The position numbers and the translations under genes were made by a program. A stretch of DNA of 8,793 nt from Actinomycetota bacterium. GTDB lineage: Bacteria; Actinomycetota; Acidimicrobiia; Acidimicrobiales; JACDEA01. Below the pieces are notes generated by a model. That model searched no databases. It was not told the DNA's origin and saw only the letters and a list, made by a program, of their open reading frames with translations. Below are positions 1 to 6,394 of the stretch, in pieces. The DNA is taken from contig JACDEA010000066.1 of the NCBI GenBank assembly GCA_013816725.1, positions 1 through 8,793 of the forward strand, written 5' to 3'. The first letter of the stretch is position 1; each line of letters begins with the position of its first letter.

Positions 1-1
1 G

Positions 2-784
2 GCGCAGCGGGCCGAGGTCGACGAGGCCGAGGCCCGCGTCCGACTCGAGACCAGCGTCGAGACGCTGCGCCGCGAGCAGGACACCGACCCAGACGCCGCC
101 ATCGACGCACCGTGCCCCGAGTTGCCGCCGGGCACGAGCGCGCCCAGCCGAGCGCGGGAACTCGAGCGCGAGCTGCGGCTCATGGGCCCGGTGAACCCGC
201 TGGCGCTGGAGGAGTTCACTGCGCTGAACGAGCGGCACCAGTTCCTCGAGGCCCAGCTCGACGACGTCAAGAACAGCCGCCGCGAGCTGGCCAAGGTCAT
301 ACGGGCGATCGACGCCGAGATCGTCGAGCTGTTCTCGGCCGCGTACACCGACGTAGCCGACAACTTCACGAAGCTCTTCAGCACGCTGTTCCCGGGCGGC
401 ACCGGTCGGCTCCGTCTCACCGACCCCGACGACATGCTCAACACCGGGATCGAGGTCGAGGCCCGCCCGTCGGGCAAGAACGTCCGCAAGCTGTCGCTGC
501 TGTCGGGCGGCGAACGGTCGCTCACTGCGCTGGCGTTTCTGTTCGCGGTGTTCCGCAGCCGGCCGTCGCCCTTCTACCTGCTCGACGAAGTCGAGGCCGC
601 GCTCGACGACGTCAACCTCCACCGCTTCCTCGATCTCATCCACGAGTTCCGCGAGGAAGCGCAGTTGTTGGTGGTCAGCCACCAGAAGCGCACGATGGAG
701 GCGGGCGACTGCCTCTACGGCGTCACCATGCAGCCCGGCGGGTCGAGCAAAGTCATCAGCGAGCGCATCGAAGCCCGCGCCTGA
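2..784 (+). CDS. smc: Chromosome segregation protein SMC, C-terminal part (5' end outside window)
   Basis: This is the C-terminal 260 residues of SMC, the ATPase of the bacterial condensin that compacts and segregates chromosomes with ScpA/ScpB. The frame is open from base 2, so the start lies upstream. The first ~40 residues are charged and helical, the end of the returning coiled coil. Next comes the family block GPVNPLALEEF (about bases 185-217), then the C-terminal head lobe. Visible ATPase motifs are the ABC signature LSGGE (500-514), Walker B FYLLDEVEAALDD with the Asp-Glu pair at 584-589, and the H-loop VVSHQKRTMEAGD. All key residues of this half are present; the Walker A half is outside the window. 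The TGA at 782-784 is followed at once by a strong hairpin. Position upstream of ftsY is the usual one in actinobacteria. The identity is secure; only full length is unknown. Confidence 0.97.
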   Translation, partial: AQRAEVDEAEARVRLETSVETLRREQDTDPDAAIDAPCPELPPGTSAPSRARELERELRLMGPVNPLALEEFTALNERHQFLEAQLDDVKNSRRELAKVIRAIDAEIVELFSAAYTDVADNFTKLFSTLFPGGTGRLRLTDPDDMLNTGIEVEARPSGKNVRKLSLLSGGERSLTALAFLFAVFRSRPSPFYLLDEVEAALDDVNLHRFLDLIHEFREEAQLLVVSHQKRTMEAGDCLYGVTMQPGGSSKVISERIEARA

Positions 785-836
785 CGAACCGACAGTCAGA
801 CCGCGCGCTATAGCGCGCGGTTCAACTGTCGGTTCG
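785..836 (+). terminator. Long stem-loop immediately after smc, probable U-tract-less terminator
   Basis: A 12-bp outer stem (785-796 pairing with 825-836) encloses a small internal mismatch and then the perfect 20-bp palindrome CCGCGCGCTATAGCGCGCGG at 801-820. A-U and G-U pairs at 800/821 and 799/822 narrow the mismatch to about 2x2. The structure begins on the first base after the smc stop codon and ends about 25 nt before ftsY. No run of T follows, so it is not a canonical intrinsic terminator. GC-rich hairpins without a U-tract are frequent gene-end signals in actinobacteria, which makes smc termination the best reading. An mRNA 3'-end stabiliser or a DNA-binding site are alternatives. 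Confidence 0.6.
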
Positions 837-845
837 GCCGAGTCT

Positions 846-851
846 TAGGCT
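846..851 (+). promoter_or_regulatory. Candidate -10 box of ftsY (TAGGCT)
   Basis: TAGGCT fits the actinobacterial TANNNT -10 pattern and lies 10 bases before the ftsY ATG, which predicts a start site within a few bases of the start codon. The same hexamer followed by G, and then a CTCATG start context, recurs before ffh. No Shine-Dalgarno sequence is visible, consistent with a leaderless or very short leader. No convincing -35 hexamer is present; the region where it would lie overlaps the hairpin's 3' arm. Confidence 0.45.
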
Positions 852-861
852 GAACGGCCTC

Positions 862-2016
862 ATGGAAGTGCTGCTGGTCCTCATTGTTCTCGCCGTCGTG
901 TTGCTGGTTGGGTCCGTCGGTGCCATCTCGATCGGGCGACGGCGGGCCCGCCGGGCGCCCTATCTCGAACCGCCCGCTCGCCGTCCGGCCGAAGCGCCCC
1001 GACCGAGCGCGCAGCCGGTGGCCGAGCCGGCTCCGGCCGTTGTCGCGCCGGAGGCGCGCTATACGACAGAGCCCGCAGAGCCTGTCCCCGATGCAGAGCC
1101 GGCCGTCATCGAGCCGCGGCCGCGTTTCCGCGACCGGTTGGGCAAGGCCCGTTCGCAGTTCGCCGGCTACGTGGGGTCGGTCCTGTCGCGATCGGCGATC
1201 GACGCCGAGACGTGGGACGAGCTCGAAGAGGCGCTGATCCTGGCCGACGTCGGCGTCGGCACCACGACGGAGATCCTCGACGGCCTCCGCGCCCGGGTGA
1301 AGAGCGACGGGATCAAGACGCCGCAGGAGCTGGTGGTCGCGCTCAAGGCCGATCTCATCGGCGCGCTGAGCGACGCCGACCGTTCCCTGCACGTCGAGCC
1401 CGGCGCCACCAACGTGTGGCTCTTCGTGGGCGTGAACGGCGTAGGCAAGACCACGACCATCGGCAAGGTCGGGCAGCGCTTCAGCGAGGAGGGGCGGCCG
1501 GTGACGATGGCGGCGGCCGACACGTTCCGGGCCGCGGCGGCCGAGCAGCTCGAGCTGTGGTCGCGCCGGGTCGGCGCCGACCTGGTGCGGGGCAGCGAGG
1601 GCGGCGACCCCGGCGCCGTCGTGTTCGACGCCGTGCAGCGGGCCAAGGCCAAAGGGAGCACGCTGGTGCTGGCCGACACCGCCGGCCGGCTCCACACCAA
1701 GGTCAACCTCATGGAGGAGCTGAAGAAGGTGCGCCGGGTGGCCGAGCGGGAGCCGGGCAAAGTCACCGAGGTCCTCCTCGTCATCGACGCCACCACCGGT
1801 CAGAACGGACTCGTACAGGCCAAGGAGTTCGGCGAGGCGGTTGCCGTCACCGGCGTGGTCCTCACCAAGCTCGACGGCACGGCCAAGGGCGGCATCGCGC
1901 TGGCGATCGAGAGAGAACTGGGCGTGCCGATCAAGCTGGTCGGCCTGGGCGAAACGGCACACGACCTGGTCGACTTCGAGCCCCACGAGTTCATCGACGC
2001 CCTGTTCGAGGCCTGA
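862..2016 (+). CDS. ftsY: Signal recognition particle receptor FtsY
   Basis: FtsY (384 aa) is the membrane-associated receptor GTPase that docks the Ffh-SRP-ribosome complex at the translocon. Residues 1-24 form one hydrophobic segment (MEVLLVLIVLAVVLLVGSVG) followed by Arg-rich RRRARR, a membrane anchor of the actinobacterial type rather than the long acidic A domain of E. coli. Residues 35-85 are a Pro/Ala/Glu linker. The N domain starts near residue 90. The G domain has the P-loop GVNGVGKTT (190-198), the DTFRAAA block (220-226), DTAGR (272-276), TKLD (335-338) and the C-terminal GLGETAHDLVDFEPHEF typical of FtsY, which separates it from Ffh. The ATG at 862 is chosen because it places the hydrophobic anchor at the extreme N-terminus and follows the TAGGCT box. 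ffh follows after 36 nt, so receptor and SRP GTPase are side by side. Confidence 0.97.
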   Translation: MEVLLVLIVLAVVLLVGSVGAISIGRRRARRAPYLEPPARRPAEAPRPSAQPVAEPAPAVVAPEARYTTEPAEPVPDAEPAVIEPRPRFRDRLGKARSQFAGYVGSVLSRSAIDAETWDELEEALILADVGVGTTTEILDGLRARVKSDGIKTPQELVVALKADLIGALSDADRSLHVEPGATNVWLFVGVNGVGKTTTIGKVGQRFSEEGRPVTMAAADTFRAAAAEQLELWSRRVGADLVRGSEGGDPGAVVFDAVQRAKAKGSTLVLADTAGRLHTKVNLMEELKKVRRVAEREPGKVTEVLLVIDATTGQNGLVQAKEFGEAVAVTGVVLTKLDGTAKGGIALAIERELGVPIKLVGLGETAHDLVDFEPHEFIDALFEA

Positions 2017-2037
2017 TCGGCCCCATTGGTGACCCGG

Positions 2038-2043
2038 TAGGCT
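2038..2043 (+). promoter_or_regulatory. Candidate -10 box of ffh (TAGGCT)
   Basis: A second TAGGCTG, identical to the ftsY one, lies 9 bases before the ffh ATG in the 36-nt ftsY-ffh gap. No Shine-Dalgarno sequence precedes this ATG, so a leaderless start is plausible. No clear -35 hexamer is seen at 16-19 bp; TTGGTG at 2026-2031 is only 6 bp away and too close. If active, it would let ffh and the ribosomal-protein run behind it be transcribed independently of ftsY. Confidence 0.45.
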
Positions 2044-2052
2044 GGTCGACTC

Positions 2053-3408
<1,356 letters not shown>

Positions 3409-3424
3409 AGAGGGTAGGGAAACA

Positions 3425-3694
3425 GTGGTCAAGCTCCGCCTCATGCGGATGGGTAAGAAGAAGCAGCCGACGTACCGCGTCGTGGCCGCCGACAGCCGTT
3501 CACCGCGCGACGGGCGCTTCATCGAGATCGTGGGCACGTACGAGCCGCGCGCCGAACCGTCGGTCGTGAAGCTCGACCAGGCCAAGGTGCAGAAGTGGCT
3601 GTCGCAGGGCGCGCAGCCCACCGAGACGGTGGCCAAGCTCATCAAGATCGCCGCCGAGGCGCCGGCGCCGGTAGCGACACCCGCAAGCGAATGA
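3425..3694 (+). CDS. rpsP: 30S ribosomal protein S16
   Basis: S16 (89 aa) is an early-assembly protein of the 30S subunit body. The conserved N-terminal strand and loop are clear: KLRLMRMGKKKQPTYRVVAADSRSPRDGRFIE (residues 3-34, given here as family motif blocks LRLMRMG, PTYRVV and DSRSPRDGRFIE), then VGTYEPRAEP and a helix KVQKWLSQGAQPTETVAKLI. The last dozen residues (PAPVATPASE) are a low-complexity Ala/Pro tail, common in actinobacterial S16. The GTG at 3425 is chosen because it gives the family's N-terminus and has a purine-rich leader (AGAGGG at 3409-3414 and AGGGA at 3416-3420). The stop codon TGA overlaps the ATG of the next gene (ATGA, 3691-3694), indicating translational coupling in one operon with ffh upstream. 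Confidence 0.97.
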   Translation: MVKLRLMRMGKKKQPTYRVVAADSRSPRDGRFIEIVGTYEPRAEPSVVKLDQAKVQKWLSQGAQPTETVAKLIKIAAEAPAPVATPASE

Positions 3695-4050
3695 GCGACG
3701 AGGGCGTCGAGTACGAAGACGGCGACATCAACACCATCGCCGCCACTGGCGATGACGTTGACACCGATGTCGATGATGACACCGACGGCGACGGCGGCGA
3801 CGGGTCCCGCGGCGCTCTGTCGCAGTCGGTCCTCGAGTACGTCGCCAAGGCCATCGTCGACGATCCCGACTCTGTCGAGGTCGACGCCGACGAGGGCCGC
3901 CGCGGTGTCGAGCTGAGCTTGCACGTCGCGTCCGACGACATGGGCAAGGTCATCGGCAAGCGCGGGCGGGTCGCCCAGGCGATTCGCAGCGTGGTGCGGG
4001 CCGCCGGCGCCGCCGAGGGCGTCGAGACCAACGTCGACATAGTCGACTAG
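3691..4050 (+). CDS. khpA: KH-domain RNA-binding protein (KhpA family) with acidic N-terminal extension
   Basis: This 119-aa protein sits in the rpsP-rimM gap where the small KH protein KhpA (YlqC) is normally found. KhpA binds structured RNAs, often with KhpB, and influences cell division and translation in firmicutes. The KH core occupies about residues 43-119: ALSQSVLEYVAKAIVDDPDSV, then the GxxG loop GKRG (89-92) in MGKVIGKRGRVAQAIRSVVRAA. All key KH features are intact. What is odd is the front: about 40 residues precede the KH fold and include 10 Asp between residues 21 and 37. Usual KhpA proteins are about 75-80 aa. The ATG overlaps the rpsP stop codon and no Shine-Dalgarno is visible. 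A start inside the extension cannot be excluded, but no ATG exists there. The cellular target in this organism is unknown. Confidence 0.88.
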   Translation: MSDEGVEYEDGDINTIAATGDDVDTDVDDDTDGDGGDGSRGALSQSVLEYVAKAIVDDPDSVEVDADEGRRGVELSLHVASDDMGKVIGKRGRVAQAIRSVVRAAGAAEGVETNVDIVD

Positions 4051-4057
4051 CGACGGC

Positions 4058-4507
4058 ATGCTCGAGGTCGGGCGAGTCATCAAGCCCCACGGCCTCAAGG
4101 GCGACGTCATCGTGCACCTGTCGACGAACCGCAGCGAACGTCTCGCCCCCGGCGCCGCGTTGAACGCCGGCGCGCTCGTCGTCGTGCGCGCCGCGCCCCA
4201 CCAGCACCGCTGGATCGTCGCCTTCGACGGCGTTGACTCACTCGCCGCGGCCGAGGCGTTGCGTGGCACCCTCCTCACTGCACCGCCGCTCGAGGACGAC
4301 GACGCACTGTGGGTGCACGAGCTGATCGGTTCGACCGTCGTCGATACGACGGGAGTCGCACGCGGCACCGTCGAGTCCGTGCAGGCCAATCCGGCCAGCG
4401 ATCTGCTCGTCCTCGACACCGGCGCGCTGGTCCCGCTGCGCTTCGTCGTTGAACACCGGGAAACCGAAGTGGTGGTCGACGCGCCCGACGGCCTCTTCGA
4501 CCCGTGA
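4058..4507 (+). CDS. rimM: Ribosome maturation factor RimM
   Basis: RimM (149 aa) binds S19 and helps mature the 3' (head) domain of 16S rRNA in the 30S subunit. The N-terminal RimM domain begins with the signature GRVIKPHGLKGDVIV (residues 5-19) and runs to about residue 75 (GVDSLAAAEALRGTLL). The C-terminal PRC-barrel follows: LWVHELIGSTVVDTTG, GTVESVQANPASDLLVLDTG, and the family ending VVVDAPDGLFDP. The protein is at the short end of the family's usual range (about 160-180 aa), mainly through compact loops; no motif is missing. The ATG at 4058 comes 7 nt after the khpA stop codon and has no strong ribosome-binding site, so coupling is likely. Its own TGA overlaps the trmD GTG (GTGA, 4504-4507), the common rimM-trmD pairing. 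Confidence 0.95.
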   Translation: MLEVGRVIKPHGLKGDVIVHLSTNRSERLAPGAALNAGALVVVRAAPHQHRWIVAFDGVDSLAAAEALRGTLLTAPPLEDDDALWVHELIGSTVVDTTGVARGTVESVQANPASDLLVLDTGALVPLRFVVEHRETEVVVDAPDGLFDP

Positions 4508-5235
4508 GGATCGACGTCTTCACTATCTTTCCCGAACTGGTCGACGTCTTCCTGCGCGCCAGTCTCATCGGCAAGGCCCGGACCGACGGCCGCCTCGATA
4601 TCAGGATCCAGGACCTGCGCGCCGCGACCGGTGACCCGCACCGATCGGTCGACGACGCGCCGTTCGGCGGCGGCGCCGGCATGGTGCTGACCGCCGAGCC
4701 CGTCTTCGCCGCGGTCGAGGAGGTCGACCCGCCCCGACCGTTGCTGCTGCTCTCGCCCAGCGGGCGTCGCTTCGACCAGTCCGTGGCCGCCGACCTGGCC
4801 GAGCAGCCGGGTTTTTCGCTGCTGTGCGGCCGTTATGAAGGGGTCGACAATCGCATCGCCGAGCACCTCGTCGACGACGAGCTGTCGATCGGCGACGTCG
4901 TGCTCGCCGGCGGTGAGGTGGCCGCGCTGGTGGTCGTCGAGGCGGTGGCCCGGCTGGTGCCGGGCGTGCTCGGCAACGAGGCGTCCACCGCCGAGGAGTC
5001 CTTCGCCGACGGACTGCTCGAATACCCGCAGTACACCCGGCCGGCGACGTTCCGTGACTGGCCGGTCCCCGACGTGCTCCTCTCCGGCGACCACGGTCGC
5101 ATCGCCCGCTGGCGCCGGGCCCAGGCCCTGGCTCGCACGGTGATCCGGCGGCCCGACCTGATCGAGGCGCGCGGCGGGCTCACCGACGGCGACCGGGCGC
5201 TGTTGGAGGAATTCGGGCTCGATCAACTAACCTGA
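4504..5235 (+). CDS. trmD: tRNA (guanine-N1)-methyltransferase TrmD
   Basis: TrmD (243 aa) transfers a methyl group from S-adenosylmethionine to N1 of G37, next to the anticodon of a tRNA subset, preventing +1 frameshifting. The SPOUT trefoil-knot core is clear: N-terminal RIDVFTIFPELV, the loop DDAPFGGGAGM (50-60), LCGRYEGVDNR (107-117), SIGDVVLAGGE (128-138) and VARLVPGVLGNE. The catalytic segment EESFADGLLEYPQYTRP carries Asp169, aligning with the catalytic Asp of the E. coli enzyme. The C-terminal helical tRNA-binding domain starts near 185 (GDHGRIARWRRAQAL). The GTG at 4504 gives the canonical N-terminus and overlaps the rimM stop codon. One small departure is VEAVARLVPG where many homologues have IDAVARLIPG. 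The identity is secure. Confidence 0.97.
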   Translation: MRIDVFTIFPELVDVFLRASLIGKARTDGRLDIRIQDLRAATGDPHRSVDDAPFGGGAGMVLTAEPVFAAVEEVDPPRPLLLLSPSGRRFDQSVAADLAEQPGFSLLCGRYEGVDNRIAEHLVDDELSIGDVVLAGGEVAALVVVEAVARLVPGVLGNEASTAEESFADGLLEYPQYTRPATFRDWPVPDVLLSGDHGRIARWRRAQALARTVIRRPDLIEARGGLTDGDRALLEEFGLDQLT

Positions 5236-5257
5236 CGAGTCCTCCCGATCACACCGC

Positions 5258-5262
5258 AGGAG
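5258..5262 (+). promoter_or_regulatory. Ribosome-binding site of rplS
   Basis: AGGAG lies 10 bases before the ATG at 5273. It decides the start: the in-frame TTG at 5264 directly abuts this site and could not be served by it. This is one of the few strong Shine-Dalgarno sites in the operon, in keeping with a highly expressed ribosomal protein separated from trmD by 37 nt. Confidence 0.6.
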
Positions 5263-5272
5263 CTTGCGCGCC

Positions 5273-5689
5273 ATGAACCCCACCGACATCGTCGACCAGA
5301 GCAGCCGGCGCGACGACATTCCCGACTTCGCTCCGGGCGACACGCTGAAGGTTCACGTCCGGGTGGTCGAGGGCACGCGGGAGCGGGTGCAGGTGTTCCA
5401 AGGCGCGGTCATGCGCCGGCAGGGCTCCGGTATCCGGGAGTCCTTCACCGTCCGCAAGGTCAGCTTCGGCGTGGGTGTCGAGCGCACGTTCCCGGTGCAC
5501 TCGCCCATCCTTCAGAAGATCGAGGTCGTCACCCGCGGCGACGTCCGCCGGGCCAAGCTCTATTACCTCCGCGATCGCATCGGCAAGGCGGCCAAGATCA
5601 AGGAGAAGCGGCCGGCGTTGACCCCGAAGCAGGCGGCCAAGGCGGCCGCGTCGGCTCGGGCGACGCAAGCGGACGCGTCAGACAAATAG
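5273..5689 (+). CDS. rplS: 50S ribosomal protein L19
   Basis: L19 (138 aa) sits at the 30S-50S interface of the large subunit. The core is typical: IPDFAPGDTLKVHVRVVEG, RERVQVFQGAVMRR, GIRESFTVRKVSFGVGVERTFPVHSP and KIEVVTRGDVRRAKLYYLRD. After the core a tail of about 30 residues follows (KEKRPALTPKQAAKAAASARATQ...), rich in Lys and Ala, making the protein longer than the ~115-aa E. coli form; such tails are common in actinobacteria. The ATG at 5273 is supported by AGGAG at 5258-5262. A weak promoter-like pair (TTGGAG 5203-5208, TAACCT 5228-5233, 19-bp spacer) lies in the trmD end but is not strong enough to call. The stop codon at 5687-5689 is followed on the next base by the 21-bp repeat array, so any terminator for this operon lies in or beyond that array. 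Confidence 0.97.
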   Translation: MNPTDIVDQSSRRDDIPDFAPGDTLKVHVRVVEGTRERVQVFQGAVMRRQGSGIRESFTVRKVSFGVGVERTFPVHSPILQKIEVVTRGDVRRAKLYYLRDRIGKAAKIKEKRPALTPKQAAKAAASARATQADASDK

Positions 5690-5804
5690 TCGCGGCGTGC
5701 TCTACTCAGCTCGCGGCGCGCTCTACTCAGCTCGCGGCGCGCTCTACTCAGCTCGCGGCGCGCTCTACTCAGCTCGCGGCGCGCTCTACTCAGCTCGCGG
5801 CGCG
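5690..5804. repeat. Tandem array of five 21-bp units plus a 10-bp partial unit
   Basis: The unit is CTCTACTCA joined to GCTCGCGGCGCG. Five perfect copies occupy 5700-5720, 5721-5741, 5742-5762, 5763-5783 and 5784-5804. They are preceded by a partial unit at 5690-5699 (TCGCGGCGTG, one substitution against the unit end). The array begins on the base after the rplS stop codon, and the fifth copy contains the stop codon of the convergent VOC gene. There are no spacers, so it is not CRISPR. The self-complementary GCGCGC at each junction can pair with the next one across a 15-nt loop, so transcripts from either strand could form serial hairpins. Perfect copy identity implies recent expansion or ongoing homogenisation. 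It resembles a VNTR/minisatellite; a bidirectional terminator role is only an inference. Confidence 0.93.
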
Positions 5805-6253
5805 TACCGCGCTGCGGGCGTGCCGGGCGGGTTGACCGCGCCGGGAACGGCGTCGGGGTTGGCGACGCAGACCTCGCCCTCAAGGCCGTCGGGATCGCGG
5901 AAGAACACGCTGAGGATGGGGCCGAAGTCGGTGACGAACTCGTCGCTGGCGCCGCGGGCGATCAAGCGCCGCCGGATCTCGTCGAACGCGTCGATCGACG
6001 CGGCCTGGAGACCGAAGTGGTCGATGCGACCGCGTCCGAACATCGGTGTTTGCCGTTGCGCCTCCGTATTGCCGTCGAACTCGAACAGGTTGACCTCGGA
6101 CGCCTCGCCGATCCGCACGAACGTGAGGCGCACACCGTCCTCGGGCGCGAGCTGGTTGTCGACCTCGGCCTCGAACACCTCGCGGTAGAACGCGACCCAC
6201 CGGTCGCTGTCGCCCGTCAATATCGCCACGTGGTTCACCCCGTTCAGCAACAT
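5786..6253 (-). CDS. VOC superfamily (glyoxalase/dioxygenase-like) protein
   Basis: This 155-aa protein has one vicinal-oxygen-chelate domain, a paired beta-alpha-beta-beta-beta fold that usually holds a divalent metal. Strand 1 is GVNHVAILTGDSDRWVAFYREVF with His8. Likely further ligands are Glu58 (NLFEF), His79 (IDHFGL) and Glu127 in RDPDGLEGEVCV, the DPDG-x3-E ending typical of the family. All four positions are filled, so a metal-dependent enzyme is plausible; glyoxalase I, an isomerase, a dioxygenase or a resistance protein cannot be told apart. The ATG at 6253 is chosen because AGGA lies 7 nt upstream (6261-6264) and the domain begins at once. An in-frame ATG at 6328 would add a nondescript leader and start within an inverted repeat. 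The C-terminus after the domain is Pro/Ala-rich; its last five residues and stop codon come from the 21-bp array. It lies on the opposite strand to all neighbours and looks like an insertion between rplS and lepB. Confidence 0.85.
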   Translation of the reverse strand: MLLNGVNHVAILTGDSDRWVAFYREVFEAEVDNQLAPEDGVRLTFVRIGEASEVNLFEFDGNTEAQRQTPMFGRGRIDHFGLQAASIDAFDEIRRRLIARGASDEFVTDFGPILSVFFRDPDGLEGEVCVANPDAVPGAVNPPGTPAARYAPRAE

Positions 6254-6281
6254 CGGTCCATCCTGTCCGCCCAAAGAAGCA

Positions 6282-6327
6282 TGTGTCGGTGCGAGGTCGC
6301 GTAAAACGGTAACTGAGCACCGACACA
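6282..6327. repeat. 11-bp perfect inverted repeat in the divergent VOC-lepB gap
   Basis: TGTGTCGGTGC at 6282-6292 is the exact reverse complement of GCACCGACACA at 6317-6327, separated by 24 bases that include an AT-richer patch (GTAAAACGGTAA). The right arm ends 4 bp before a -35-like TTGCCA for lepB, and the left arm lies about 30 bp upstream of the VOC start codon. The placement fits an operator shared by the two divergent genes, or a hairpin in the VOC leader. No DNA-binding regulator is encoded in the window. That the repeat exists is certain; its role is not known. Confidence 0.6.
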
Positions 6328-6331
6328 CGCG

Positions 6332-6362
6332 TTGCCAACCGTGCCCGGCGCCCCACTACGGT
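6332..6362 (+). promoter_or_regulatory. Candidate lepB promoter (TTGCCA, 19 bp, TACGGT)
   Basis: TTGCCA (6332-6337) differs by one base from the TTGACA consensus and TACGGT (6357-6362) fits the TANNNT -10 pattern. The 19-bp spacer is long but tolerated. The predicted transcript start near 6369 leaves about 26 nt before the ATG at 6395. It is the best promoter-like pair in the divergent gap. Confidence 0.4.
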
Positions 6363-6394
6363 GAGCGCATGTATTGGTCGGCGGACGCGCGCCC

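Noticed and set aside
112..813. Overlapping plus-strand frame within smc
   Set aside because: The other frame encodes unmistakable SMC motifs; this one is Arg/Pro/Ala-rich with no family features.
808..1986. Minus-strand open frame opposite ftsY
   Set aside because: Same GC-codon shadow effect, fully covered by a clear FtsY on the plus strand, no recognisable protein features.
5203..5233. Promoter for rplS inside the trmD end (TTGGAG, 19 bp, TAACCT)
   Set aside because: Only a partial -35 match and a long spacer within coding sequence; not distinguishable from chance without 5'-end data.
5690..5804. CRISPR array
   Set aside because: The repeats are head-to-tail with no spacers, and no cas genes are in the window.
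5563..5883. Minus-strand frame reading the array as repeated RARRELS heptads
   Set aside because: A by-product of a 21-bp (7-codon) repeat unit; it overlaps rplS and the VOC gene and has no start signals. The plus-strand ALYSARG frame at 5697-6188 is rejected for the same reason.
6251..6328. Longer VOC start at the ATG in 6326-6328
   Set aside because: It adds 25 residues outside the domain and begins in the right arm of the inverted repeat, whereas ATG 6253 has AGGA at proper spacing and leads straight into the first strand.
6306..6338. Minus-strand promoter for the VOC gene (TTGGCA at 6338-6333, TACCGT at 6311-6306)
   Set aside because: The spacer is 21 bp, outside the usual range, and the -35 is largely the reverse complement of the lepB -35 candidate.
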